DNA from: Olsenella sp. An188
GTDB taxonomy: Bacteria; Actinomycetota; Coriobacteriia; Coriobacteriales; Atopobiaceae
NCBI RefSeq assembly: GCF_002160255.1
Contig: NZ_NFKF01000002.1
Coordinates: 186,001-250,000 of the forward strand
Direction: 5' to 3'
Length of the DNA: 64,000 nt
Shown here: piece by piece, positions 50,306-58,618 of the stretch
Numbering within the stretch: the first letter of the stretch is position 1
Layout: every line of letters begins with the position of its first letter
The notes under the pieces: generated by a model
The model's database searches: none
What the model was told of the DNA's origin: nothing
What the model saw: only the letters and a program-made list of their open reading frames with translations
Program-made: the position numbers and the translations under genes

Positions 50306-51073
50306 TCAGTATATGACGCGACAGCCCAGCTCCGCGGCGTCGGCGGCCACGAGGTCCCCGGGGTCCGCGTCCATGATCACCGCCTCGGCGCTGGCCAGCG
50401 TGCCAAACCACAGGAGCCCCGGCGCGCTCACCTTGCTGGCGTCCATGAGCACGAAGGTGCGCTCGGCGCAGGCGAGAAACGCGCGCTTGAGCTCGGCCAT
50501 GTCCTGGTTGTTGGTCATGAGGCCGCGCCCGGGAACGTAGGAGGTCGGCGTCACGAAGGCCTTGTCGGGGTGGAGCATCTCGAGCGTGCGCAGCGCGAGC
50601 GGGCCCGCCGTGTAGCGGTGGCCCTTGCGCAGGCTGCCGCCGAGCGTGATGACGTCGAGCGACGGGGCGGAGCGGTCCACGTAGTCCGCGATCGTGAAGT
50701 CGTCCGTGACCACCGTGACGCCCGCACGGCCGGAGATGGCCCGCACGAGCTCGAGCGCCGTGGTTCCGGAGTCCACGAGCACCGAGTCCCCGTCCTCCAC
50801 GAAGGGCGCCGCGAGCCGCGCGATCGAGCGCTTTGCCTCCGCGTTCACGTTGATGCGCCGCTCCTGCACGGAGACGGTGAGCGTTTTGGAGAGCGAGACC
50901 GCGCCGCCGTGCGTGCGCCGCAGCTTGCCGTCACGCGCCAGGGCGTCAAGGTCCGCGCGCACCGTCACGCGACTGACGCCGAACGCCTCGGCGATCTGCG
51001 TGACCTGCACGGACGTCGCGCGGTCGAGCATGGAGAGGATCGCGGCGCGGCGCTCCTCGGGAGACGTTGGCAT
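50306..51073 (-). CDS. DeoR-family transcriptional regulator
   Basis: A 255-residue DeoR-type repressor. The N-terminal winged helix has ERRAAILSMLDRATSVQVTQIAEAFGVSRVTVRADLDAL and THGGAV; the C-terminal DeoRC sensor domain has VLVDSGTTALELVRAI and GGSLRKGHRYTAGPLAL, and it usually binds a sugar phosphate. The aldolase gene is divergent across a 490-base region that contains an A/T-rich TTTCC-repeat tract, a typical place for such a regulator to bind. Target and effector are inferred from context only. Confidence 0.92.
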   Translation of the reverse strand: MPTSPEERRAAILSMLDRATSVQVTQIAEAFGVSRVTVRADLDALARDGKLRRTHGGAVSLSKTLTVSVQERRINVNAEAKRSIARLAAPFVEDGDSVLVDSGTTALELVRAISGRAGVTVVTDDFTIADYVDRSAPSLDVITLGGSLRKGHRYTAGPLALRTLEMLHPDKAFVTPTSYVPGRGLMTNNQDMAELKRAFLACAERTFVLMDASKVSAPGLLWFGTLASAEAVIMDADPGDLVAADAAELGCRVIY

Positions 51074-51146
51074 GTCGGGCGCTCCGTTCCCTCGCCGGCG
51101 GCGACGCTGCGCGAGGTTCTTCTCGCCGGCGAGATGTGGTGGAATT

Positions 51147-51203
51147 GTGTTTCCTTTCCTTTCCTTTAAAGCAAAATATCACATGTTCTTTTCTTTCCTT
51201 TTG
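51147..51203. promoter_or_regulatory. A/T-rich TTTCC-repeat tract, candidate DeoR operator
   Basis: TTTCCTTTCCTTTCCTTTAAAG is followed within 30 bases by TTCTTTTCTTTCCTTTT, by far the most A/T-rich stretch of the window. DeoR-type regulators often bind such direct repeats. The rest of the 51074-51563 gap contains motif copies at 51116, 51212 and 51362, the inverted-repeat element at 51282-51422 and a -10-like TACAAT (51524-51529) for the aldolase gene. Confidence 0.45.
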
Positions 51204-51281
51204 GCAAATTCGGCGAGAAGGACGCCCGCTCCGCGGTCGTGCTTAACAATCTGGGGTTATGGCACGCCGGACCCCAAACGT

Positions 51282-51422
51282 GCTTAGGAATCCGGGGTTG
51301 TGGCAGGGCCGTCCGCACAAAACCCTCTCACCGGCCCGCACTTCTCGACAAAAGCCCAGTTGGCGAGAAGAACCTCCCGCCGCGCCCCCGCGCCTCTCTG
51401 CCACAACCCCCGATTCCTAAGC
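51282..51422. repeat. 141-bp inverted-repeat element, copy C, with extra half copy
   Basis: The 25-base ends (51282-51306, starting GCTTAGGAATCCGGGG; 51398-51422, ending GATTCCTAAGC) pair at 24 positions. Inside, CTTCTCG (51341-51347) pairs with CGAGAAG (51364-51370) around ACAAAAGCCCAGTTGG. A degenerate direct copy of the left end (20 of 25) lies at 51241-51265. The element occupies the divergent region between the DeoR-type and aldolase genes. Confidence 0.8.
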
Positions 51423-51563
51423 GCCGCCCAGCCCGCGGCGCCCAGGGCCCGCACTCCTGCCCTTGCTTTCGCTTCCGCGCGCCGCTCGCCGCTTGCACGC
51501 CCCGCACCGCCCCTCCCACCTCGTACAATGACGGTGTCGATAAGCCCAGCGAAGGGAGACAAG

Positions 51564-52415
51564 ATGCTCGTCACCACCAAGGAGATGCTGCTCGACGCAC
51601 AGGCCGGCCACTACGCCGTCGGCGCGTTCAACGTCGAGAGCCTCGAGTTCGTCATGGCCGTCGTGAAGGCCGCCGAGGAGCTGCGCTCCCCCGTCATCAT
51701 GCAGACCACGCCGGGCACCGTGAAGTACGCCAACCTCGACTACTTCGCCGCCATGTGCAAGGTCGCCGCCGAGCAGGCCAGCGTGCCGGTGGCCATCCAC
51801 CTCGACCACGGCGACGGCTTCGACCGCTGCGTCCAGGCCATGAAGGCCGGCTACACCTCCGTCATGATCGACGGCAGCCACGACACCTTCGAGGACAACA
51901 TCGCGCTGACCGCCTCCGTGACCAAGGTCGCCGCGCCGCTCGGCATCCCCGTCGAGGCCGAGCTCGGCAAGGTCGGCGGCAAGGAGGACGACGGCCCGGC
52001 CGTGGAGGGCGAGAACCCCTACACCGACCCGGACGAGGCCCGCGAGTTCGTCGAGCGCACCGGCTGCACGTCGCTCGCCATCGGCGTGGGCACCGCGCAC
52101 GGCGTCTACACCGAGACCCCGCACATCGAGCAGGACGTGGTCAAGGCCATCCGCTCCGTCGTGGACGTGCCGCTCGTGCTCCACGGCACCTCCGGCGTGC
52201 CCGACGACCAGGTCGCCGAGGCCGTCAAGAACGGCATCTGCAAGGTGAACTACGCCACGGAGCTCCGCCAGGCCTTCATGCGCGGCTTCATGGGCTTCAT
52301 GGGCGAGAACCCGGGCACCTTTGACCCCAAGAAGGCCAACAAGCCCGGCATGGAGGAGATCACCAACCTCGTCAAGGTCCGCATGACCAACCTCGGCTCC
52401 GTCAACAAGGCGTAG
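51564..52415 (+). CDS. class II fructose/tagatose-bisphosphate aldolase
   Basis: A 283-residue zinc-dependent aldolase that splits fructose or tagatose 1,6-bisphosphate into two triose phosphates. The Zn ligands appear in AIHLDHGDGFD (His), EAELGKVGGKEDD (Glu) and GTAHGVY and LHGTSGVPDD (His). The length of ~284 and the VGGKED motif are those of the GatY/KbaY (tagatose) branch, though the short FBP aldolases are similar, so I give no symbol. GAAGGGAG precedes the ATG. Regulation by the divergent DeoR protein is likely. Confidence 0.92.
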   Translation: MLVTTKEMLLDAQAGHYAVGAFNVESLEFVMAVVKAAEELRSPVIMQTTPGTVKYANLDYFAAMCKVAAEQASVPVAIHLDHGDGFDRCVQAMKAGYTSVMIDGSHDTFEDNIALTASVTKVAAPLGIPVEAELGKVGGKEDDGPAVEGENPYTDPDEAREFVERTGCTSLAIGVGTAHGVYTETPHIEQDVVKAIRSVVDVPLVLHGTSGVPDDQVAEAVKNGICKVNYATELRQAFMRGFMGFMGENPGTFDPKKANKPGMEEITNLVKVRMTNLGSVNKA

Positions 52416-52446
52416 CCCCCGGCGAGAGGATCGCGCGGCACGCGGC

Positions 52447-52490
52447 GGCGCCGCCGCACCCAAGGAGGAGGGTGCGGCGGCGCCTTTCTT
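52447..52490 (+). terminator. Rho-independent terminator of the aldolase gene
   Basis: GGCGCCGCCGCACCC (52447-52461) and GGGTGCGGCGGCGCC (52470-52484) form a perfect 15-bp stem followed by TTTCTT. Confidence 0.9.
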
Positions 52491-52503
52491 ACCCACAAAC
52501 GCA

Positions 52504-52538
52504 GGCGGGGCCCGACGCGCACGGCGCCGGGCCCCGCC
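52504..52538 (-). terminator. hairpin after the PTS gene
   Basis: GGCGGGGCCCG (52504-52514) pairs perfectly with CGGGCCCCGCC (52528-52538). It follows the PTS gene on the minus strand by about 20 bases and probably ends its transcript. Confidence 0.65.
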
Positions 52539-52559
52539 ACAGATCCCTCTTCTGGTCGC

Positions 52560-53018
52560 CTACTCCTCGTCGAGGCCCTCGTTGATGAGGGTGGCGATCT
52601 TCTCGGCGTCCGCGGCGTCCTGGACGCTCGAGCGGAAGCCCTCGTTCATGAGCAGCACGGCGGTCTTGGAGAGCAGCTGCAGGTGCGTGGTGCCCGCCTC
52701 GGCGGCCGGCGTCAGGATGGAGATAGCGCAGGTGATCGGGGCGTCGTCCATCGAGGCCCACTCGACGCCCTCGGTGAACTTGACGACGATCATGCCGGCC
52801 TTGGTGATGGCGTCGCTCTTGGCGTGCGGAATCGCGAAGCCGCCCGTCATGCCCGTGGTGCCCTCGGCCTCACGTGCCTTGAAGGCCTCGTAGACGGCGT
52901 CGGCGTCGTTCGCGAGACCCAGCTCGACGGACTTGTCGGCAAGAAGGCGCAGGACGTCGTCGACCGAGGAGGCAGACTGGTCGAGAAGAACGTGGTTGGC
53001 GGGGACAAATTCGCTCAT
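52560..53018 (-). CDS. PTS fructose/mannitol-type EIIA
   Basis: A 152-residue single-domain EIIA protein, which takes phosphate from HPr and passes it to EIIB of a sugar permease, or acts as a regulator. The active His is in GGFAIPHAKSD (H~65), with FKAREAEGTTGMTG before it and VKFTEGVEW after. No EIIB or EIIC gene is nearby, so partner and sugar are unknown. TAGGAG precedes the ATG. A minus-strand TACTAT near 53085-53090 is a likely -10 between this gene and the ROK gene. Confidence 0.93.
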   Translation of the reverse strand: MSEFVPANHVLLDQSASSVDDVLRLLADKSVELGLANDADAVYEAFKAREAEGTTGMTGGFAIPHAKSDAITKAGMIVVKFTEGVEWASMDDAPITCAISILTPAAEAGTTHLQLLSKTAVLLMNEGFRSSVQDAADAEKIATLINEGLDEE

Positions 53019-53132
53019 CGTGACTCCTAACCCGGCGACCCGGCGGCCCGGCGCCGTACCTCGCGAATGCACAACAATGGAAATAGTACCACCGCTTGGC
53101 CTGCCCGTGGTGGACAAGAGCGGGCTTCGGCG

Positions 53133-54089
53133 CTACTTCCCGGCTCCCTCCCGGCGCAGGCGCAGCGCCTCGTAGGCGCAGCCGTACATGGCGGCCTGGT
53201 TCCCGAGGCCGGCCGCCTCGATGCGCGTGTCGCGGCAGGTCTTGAGCGCGTGAGCCTGGAAGCGCTCGCGCAGCTCGGGGGCAAAGGTCGCGAAGGCACC
53301 CGCGACGCCTCCGCCGATGAGGTACATCGCCGGGTCCACGATGCAGGAGACCTGCGCCATCACGCGGGCGAGGTACTCGCACATCTGGTCGATGGCGATC
53401 TTGGCGCACTCGTCGCCCGACGCCAGCGCCCGGAAGACCGAGAGGGTGTCGGTGGCGTGCTCGATCTCCACCGGCTTGACGCCGCGCTTCTCGCAGGCCT
53501 CCAGGTAGAGGCGCACGATGCCCTTGGCGGAGGCGTACTGCTCAAGGCAGCCGCGCCGGCCGCAGCCGCACACGAGCGTCTCGTCGTAGTTGACGGTCAC
53601 GTGGCCGATCTCCCCGCCGGAGCCGAAGGCGCCTGCCACGAGCCGGCCGTTGGCCACCACGCCCGCGCCCACGCCGGTGCCGAGCGCGATGAGCACGTAG
53701 CTCGAGACGCCCTGCGCCACGCCGGCCCACATCTCGCCCAGGGCCGCGGCGTTGGCGTCGTTGACGAATGCCGTGGTGGCGTTGGGGTAGGCGGCCGTGA
53801 GCGCGCCCACCAGGCCGTCCGGGTCAAGCTCGATGTTGGGGAGAAGCCCCACCGTGCCGTCGTCGGCCACCGGCCCGGGGATGTCCAGGCCGCAGGCGAT
53901 GACGTCGTCCGCCCCGGCGTCGTGGGCGGCGAGAATCTTGCCGATGCCGTCCGTGACCACCGCGTAGGCCGTCTCGTCCACCAGCGCGGGCGTGGGGATC
54001 TTGCGCTCCTCGAGCAGCTCGCCGGCCGGGGTGAAGAGGCCGACCTTGATGCTCGTTCCGCCGACGTCGATGCCAAGAACCATGTCCAT
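53133..54089 (-). CDS. ROK-family sugar kinase (glucokinase type)
   Basis: A 318-residue ROK protein that probably phosphorylates glucose or a related sugar with ATP. Motifs: phosphate loop GIDVGGTSIKVGLF, NDANAAALGE with the catalytic Asp, GTGVGAGVV, and the ROK zinc motif GEIGHVTVNYDETLVCGCGRRGCLEQYAS with CxCGxxGC. There is no N-terminal DNA-binding domain, so it is a kinase and not a NagC-type repressor. The start at 54089 is supported by GGGAGG. It is divergent from the M32 peptidase gene. Confidence 0.94.
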   Translation of the reverse strand: MDMVLGIDVGGTSIKVGLFTPAGELLEERKIPTPALVDETAYAVVTDGIGKILAAHDAGADDVIACGLDIPGPVADDGTVGLLPNIELDPDGLVGALTAAYPNATTAFVNDANAAALGEMWAGVAQGVSSYVLIALGTGVGAGVVANGRLVAGAFGSGGEIGHVTVNYDETLVCGCGRRGCLEQYASAKGIVRLYLEACEKRGVKPVEIEHATDTLSVFRALASGDECAKIAIDQMCEYLARVMAQVSCIVDPAMYLIGGGVAGAFATFAPELRERFQAHALKTCRDTRIEAAGLGNQAAMYGCAYEALRLRREGAGK

Positions 54090-54280
54090 GGGGTGCCTCC
54101 CTCGCTTCTCGCCCGCGCCCCGGGCGCCGGCGCACAGTCGTCTGCACGTATGAATGATACGTTGCCGCGCGCGGCGCGTGAACGTCCTTTGCACGGAACG
54201 CCCCATCCGCGTCGCAGGCGGTCGGACGGGTACACTGAGGGGCAGGGAACGGCCCCTTCCGTCGCAACAGAGGAGAACCC

Positions 54281-55831
54281 ATGGCAGAAACGCACCCCAC
54301 CCAGATCAACGCCGCCCTCCCCAACCCTCGCGCAGACATGGAGGCGCTCGACGAGCTCGAGCGCACGCTCTTCTCGCTGGGCTACGCGCTCGGCGAGATC
54401 GGCTCGCTTGGCCCCGTGATCGATCCGCCCAAGGCCACCGCGCAGCGCGGCGAGGCGATGGCGAGCCTCCAGGAGATGGCCGTGCACGCCCTGTGCGACC
54501 CCTCGGTGGGCCCGCTGCTCGACCGCCTCGAGGAGCAGCCCGAGCTGCTGGGGGAGCGCCGCATGGCGCAGGTGCGCGTGCTCAAGCGCGACCGCGCCTC
54601 GCTCGTCGACGTGCCGGCCGAGGAGCAGGCCGCCTTCAGCCGCCTCACGGTGGAGGCCAACGACGTCTGGCGCCGCGCCAAGGCGGCAAACGACTGGGCC
54701 TCCTTCGAGCCCTACCTAGACCGCATCGTCGACTCCCTGCGCCGCATGGCCGCCTTCAAGGACCCCGCGCGCGACCCCTACGACGTCTGGCTCGACGAGT
54801 ACGAGCGCGGTTGCGACCGCGCCTTCTACGACGCGTTCTTCTCGGAGGTCAAGGACACGGTGGTGCCGCTTCTGGCCGACTGCATGGCGAGCCGCCACAA
54901 GCCGAGCCACGCCTGCGTGGACGGGGTCTTTGACGAGGAGCGCCAATGGCGCCTGGCAGAGGACCTCGCGCGCCTCGAGGGCCTCGACATGGACGCGCTC
55001 TGGATCGGGCGCACCGAGCACCCCTTCACGAGCGGCCTCTCCCGCGACTTCGTGATCGTGACCGGGCACGCCTACCCCGACAACGTGCTCTCCAACGTGT
55101 TCTCCGTCCTGCACGAGGGCGGCCACGCCCTCTACGAGCAGGGCGTCTCGGCTGACTACGCGGGAACCTCGCTCGTGGGCGGCACCTCGATGGGCATGCA
55201 CGAGGCGCAGAGCCGCTTCTTCGAGAACCTCGTGGGCCGCTCCGAGGCCTTTGCCGAGCCGCTGCTCGCCGTGCTGCGCCGCCACTTCCCCGGGCAGTTC
55301 GGGCGCGTGACGGCCCACCAGCTCTACCTCGCCGAGAACTGCGCCGAGCCCGGACTCGTGCGCACCGAGGCCGACGAGCTCACCTACCCGCTGCACATCA
55401 TGGTGCGCTACGAGATCGAGCAGCTGCTCTTCTCGGGCGAGGCCACCGCGGCCGACGTCCCCGCCCTCTGGGCCGAGAAGTACGGGAGCTACCTGGGCGT
55501 CACGGTCCCCGACGACGCCCGCGGCGCGCTCCAGGACACCCACTGGTCCGACGGGTCGTTCGGCTACTTCCCCACCTACGCGCTCGGCTCCGCCTTTGGC
55601 GCGCAGCTCAAGGCCGCGATGGTGGCCCAGGGCGTGGACTTCGAGGGCGCCTGCGCGAGCGGCGACCTCGCCCCCGCGCGCGCCTGGCTCGGCGAGAAGA
55701 TCTGGCGCTGGGGACGCGCCAAGGACTCCGGCGAGCTCATCGAGGCGGCGTGCGGCGAGGGCTTCTCGGCACGCTACTTCACGGACTATCTCACCGAGAA
55801 GTTCTCGGCCCTCTACCGGCTGGGGGCCTAG
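54281..55831 (+). CDS. M32-family metallocarboxypeptidase
   Basis: A 516-residue zinc carboxypeptidase of the thermostable carboxypeptidase 1 (Taq) family, which trims C-terminal residues from peptides in the cytoplasm. The HEXXH zinc motif is VLHEGGHALYEQG (~280), followed by GTSMGMHEAQSRFFENLVGRS with the third ligand Glu, and later YEIEQLLFSGE and THWSDGSFGYFPTYALG, all typical of M32. A -10-like TACACT is about 50 bases upstream. The dtd gene starts at the base after its stop, so they form an operon. Confidence 0.96.
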   Translation: MAETHPTQINAALPNPRADMEALDELERTLFSLGYALGEIGSLGPVIDPPKATAQRGEAMASLQEMAVHALCDPSVGPLLDRLEEQPELLGERRMAQVRVLKRDRASLVDVPAEEQAAFSRLTVEANDVWRRAKAANDWASFEPYLDRIVDSLRRMAAFKDPARDPYDVWLDEYERGCDRAFYDAFFSEVKDTVVPLLADCMASRHKPSHACVDGVFDEERQWRLAEDLARLEGLDMDALWIGRTEHPFTSGLSRDFVIVTGHAYPDNVLSNVFSVLHEGGHALYEQGVSADYAGTSLVGGTSMGMHEAQSRFFENLVGRSEAFAEPLLAVLRRHFPGQFGRVTAHQLYLAENCAEPGLVRTEADELTYPLHIMVRYEIEQLLFSGEATAADVPALWAEKYGSYLGVTVPDDARGALQDTHWSDGSFGYFPTYALGSAFGAQLKAAMVAQGVDFEGACASGDLAPARAWLGEKIWRWGRAKDSGELIEAACGEGFSARYFTDYLTEKFSALYRLGA

Positions 55832-56302
55832 GTGCGCGCGCTCATCCAGCGCGTCGAGAGCGCACAAGTTGAGGTCGGCGGCACCGTGGTGGGCAGCTGC
55901 GGCGCCGGCTACCTCGTGCTCCTCGGCGTGGCGCCGACAGACGACGAGGCGCTCGCCGAGCGGCTCTGGCGCAAGGTGGCGGCACTTCGCATCTGCGCGG
56001 ACGACGCCGGCAAGACCAACCGCTCGCTCGTGGACACCGGCGGCGACGTGCTCGTGGTGAGCCAGTTCACCCTCTACGCCGACGCGCGGCGCGGCAACCG
56101 CCCCTCCTTCACCGGCGCCGCGGCGCCCGCGCTCGCCGAGCGGCTCTACGAGCGCTTCTGCGAGCTCGCGGAGGCGGACCTCGGCGCGGGGCGCGTGGGG
56201 CGCGGCGTCTTTGGCGCGGACATGCGCGTGAGCCTGGTCAACGACGGGCCCTTCACCGTGCTTCTCGACACCGACGAGCTCGGCTGGAGCGCGCAGGCCT
56301 AG
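55832..56302 (+). CDS. dtd: D-aminoacyl-tRNA deacylase
   Basis: A 156-residue DTD that removes D-amino acids (and Gly mischarged on tRNA(Ala)) from tRNA. It starts MRALIQRVESAQVEV and has the SQFTLYADARRGNRPSF active-site motif; the second motif, NxGPVT in most members, reads NDGPFTVLLD here, a conservative change. The GTG start directly follows the M32 peptidase stop. The 3' end is 8 bases before the inverted-repeat element at 56311. Confidence 0.95.
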   Translation: MRALIQRVESAQVEVGGTVVGSCGAGYLVLLGVAPTDDEALAERLWRKVAALRICADDAGKTNRSLVDTGGDVLVVSQFTLYADARRGNRPSFTGAAAPALAERLYERFCELAEADLGAGRVGRGVFGADMRVSLVNDGPFTVLLDTDELGWSAQA

Positions 56303-56310
56303 CGCTCGGC

Positions 56311-56437
56311 GAGAAGAACGCGCGGCTTGCGGACGTTTTTCTCGACAAAAGTGACCGGAACCCGCACGCTTCCGTCGAAGGTGCGGGTTCCGGTCGTTTT
56401 GAGGCGGCAAAGCGTCCGCAAGCCGCGCGTCCTTCTC
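56311..56437. repeat. 127-bp nested inverted-repeat element, copy D
   Basis: Outer arms ACGCGCGGCTTGCGGACG (56318-56335) and its exact complement (56413-56430) are extended by GAGAAG (56311-56316) and CTTCTC (56432-56437), so the dispersed motif forms the base of the structure. A second perfect 15-bp dyad, GACCGGAACCCGCAC (56353-56367) with 56381-56395, lies inside. The loop segment TTCTCGACAAAAG is also found in element C. It fills the gap between the convergent dtd and manA genes. Confidence 0.85.
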
Positions 56438-56473
56438 GATAGGTGAGCCCGGGGCAGCCCCGGGGGCGCGGGG

Positions 56474-57439
56474 CTACGGCAGGCGCGAGGTCACGAGCGT
56501 CATGTCGCCGCGGAAGGTCAGGTCGCCGCAGCCGGAGGGCGCCAGGAAGTGCGTGCCCCTGCCGACCTTGTGCTCCACGCCGGCCTCGGCCGCGCGCACG
56601 GTGCCCTCGCCGTCGATGACGCTCACGCACAAAAACGGCCAGGGCTGCCCCAGGACCTTCTCGCCGTCCACGCGCACGCGGTCCACGACGAAGTTGGGGC
56701 ACTCCATGAGCTCGGTCACGCCGTCGACCTCGGGCGCGCTGATCTCGCCGGACGCGGGCGCGACCATGTCGTAGTCCACCACGTCGAGGCTCTGCTGGAT
56801 GTGCAGCTCGCGCGGCTTGCCGTCGTCGCCCACGCGGTCGTAGTCGTAGACGCGGTAGGTGACGTCGGAGGACTGCTGGGTCTCGAGGATCAGCGTGCCG
56901 CCCTGGATGGCGTGCACGCAGCCCGGCTCGATCGGGAAGAAGTCCCCGGCGCTGCAGGGCACGAGGTTGAGCATGTCGTCCCAGCGGCCCTCGTCGATCA
57001 TGGCCGCGAGCTCGGCGCGGTCGTGCGCGTGCTGCCCGATCACGATCTTGGTGTCGGGGTCGGCAGCCAGCACGTACCAGCACTCGCGCTTGCCGAGGCT
57101 GCCGTTCTCGTGCTCGGCGGCGTAGACGTCGTCGGGGTGCACCTGCACGGAGAGGTTGTCCTTGGCGTCGATGATCTTGACCAGCAGCGGGAAGCGGTCG
57201 CCCTCCACGTTGCCAAAGAGCTCGCGGTGCTCGTCCCAGAGCTCGGAGAGGTGCTTGCCAGCCCACGCGCCCTCGGCGACCACGCAGTCACCGTTGGGGT
57301 GGGCGCTTATCGCCCAGCACTCGCCGATCGGCCCGTCGGGAATCTCGTAGCCGAAGTCGTCTGCCAGCTTGCGACCTCCCCAGATCTTCTCGTGAAAGAT
57401 GGGCTCCGGAAAGACAAGGTCGCGCTTCGTGTCGGACAT
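56474..57439 (-). CDS. manA: mannose-6-phosphate isomerase, class I
   Basis: A 321-residue zinc isomerase that interconverts mannose 6-phosphate and fructose 6-phosphate. Motifs: HEKIWGGRKLADDFG at the start, zinc ligands in LSVQVHPDDVYA, KRECWYVL and PGCVHAIQGGTLILE, and QQSSDVTYRVYDYDR, the class I signature. The start at 57439 follows GGGGGAG. It is downstream of the lipoprotein gene on the same strand (110-base gap) and converges with dtd across element D. Confidence 0.95.
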   Translation of the reverse strand: MSDTKRDLVFPEPIFHEKIWGGRKLADDFGYEIPDGPIGECWAISAHPNGDCVVAEGAWAGKHLSELWDEHRELFGNVEGDRFPLLVKIIDAKDNLSVQVHPDDVYAAEHENGSLGKRECWYVLAADPDTKIVIGQHAHDRAELAAMIDEGRWDDMLNLVPCSAGDFFPIEPGCVHAIQGGTLILETQQSSDVTYRVYDYDRVGDDGKPRELHIQQSLDVVDYDMVAPASGEISAPEVDGVTELMECPNFVVDRVRVDGEKVLGQPWPFLCVSVIDGEGTVRAAEAGVEHKVGRGTHFLAPSGCGDLTFRGDMTLVTSRLP

Positions 57440-57549
57440 GACTCCCCCGTTTCGGTCGGACTTCAGGGACGTTTGACGAGAAGGGCGGGGCGCACGAGAC
57501 GCCCCGCCCCACATGATAGCCGCTTTTCAGGCTCCTCGCGCGAGCGCGC

Positions 57550-58497
57550 CTAGAGGGTCGCGGAGTAGACGGCGACCGGCGCGTCGGAGCGGTCGATCGC
57601 CATGATGCTGAACGAGCAGGACGACGCCGAGGTCACCTCGCCCAGGCTCGCGTCGAAGTAGAAGAAGCCCTGGACGGTCTCGCCGGCACGCACGGGGCGG
57701 GCGAGCGTGGCGTCGTAGTAGACGTCCTCGCCCTCGAGCGTGGTCGAGATGTTGGTGAAGACGAGGTCCTGGTCGGTGCGGTTCTCGAAGCTCATGAGGT
57801 AGCCCGTCTCGCCCTCGAAGTCGGCGCCGACGCCCACGATCTTGACGAGCGCGGTGTCGTCGTCGCCCACGGTGACGTCGAGCGGCTCGCTCACGGTCAC
57901 GTCGGCGGCGTAGGTGTCCGCCCAGGCGTACATCTCGTCGGTGAAGAGCTCGTCGGCGAGGCTCGTGTCGCCCTCGTCGAGCGTGTCGTCAATCGGGTCG
58001 TCGTCCGTGTCCTCGACCGGGAGGTCGTCGAACTGGTCGAGGGAGCCGCCGCCGGCGTTCACGGACGGGTCGCGGTCCATGACGGGCTCGTCGGAGACCT
58101 TGGAGAAGACCATGGTCTCGCCGTCGTAGGTGAGCGTGAGGCGCTCGTCCTCATAGGGGACGTCCACGCCCTCGTCGCCCAGGGTGAGCGTCAGGGTGTC
58201 CTCGTCCTTGATCTCCCAGCTTCCCTCCTGCTGGCTGCCGAAGGCGTCGACCAGGAGCTCGCCCTCGTCGGAGAGGTCGAGCGTCACGTGCATGTCGAGC
58301 GTCTCGGACATCGAGTCGTAGTCCTCCTCGGAGATCGACTGGTCGTCGAACTCCGCGGACTCGAGCTCCCAGCTCCCCACGAACTCCGTCCTCAGCTTCT
58401 CCAGGTCGGGACCGGCCGGCGTTCCCCCGCAGGCGGCCAGCGTCACGGCAAGGGCAAGCGCGCCGGCAAGCGCGACCGCGTTTCTCGTAGCTCTCAT
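57550..58497 (-). CDS. acidic lipoprotein, function unknown
   Basis: A 315-residue predicted lipoprotein: signal RNAVALAGALALAVTLAAC with lipobox LAAC (Cys ~23). The first mature half contains FVGSWELESAEFDD, which looks like lipocalin-like stress or META-type small domains (GxW). A very acidic linker follows (for example DTDDDPIDDTLDEGD), then an immunoglobulin-like C-terminal half (DVTVGDDDTALVKIVGVGADF, NRTDQDLVF), resembling DUF4352/DUF5105-type lipoproteins. No firm family is claimed. GGAGGAGAAG precedes the ATG. Confidence 0.75.
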   Translation of the reverse strand: MRATRNAVALAGALALAVTLAACGGTPAGPDLEKLRTEFVGSWELESAEFDDQSISEEDYDSMSETLDMHVTLDLSDEGELLVDAFGSQQEGSWEIKDEDTLTLTLGDEGVDVPYEDERLTLTYDGETMVFSKVSDEPVMDRDPSVNAGGGSLDQFDDLPVEDTDDDPIDDTLDEGDTSLADELFTDEMYAWADTYAADVTVSEPLDVTVGDDDTALVKIVGVGADFEGETGYLMSFENRTDQDLVFTNISTTLEGEDVYYDATLARPVRAGETVQGFFYFDASLGEVTSASSCSFSIMAIDRSDAPVAVYSATL

Positions 58498-58618
58498 GCT
58501 TCTCCTCCTCTTCTCGGGGCAGGAGCAGCGTAGCTTAAAACTTCCTTGAATTTGCTACGGCGGGGTCAATTTCGGCAGATGGCGTCGAGGGGCTCGGCGG
58601 GCGAGAAGAACCGCGCGC

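Noticed and set aside
51564-52415. Naming the aldolase gatY/kbaY outright
   Set aside because: The length and motifs favour that branch, but fructose-bisphosphate aldolases of similar size exist and no tagatose-specific neighbour is adjacent, so only the class is given.
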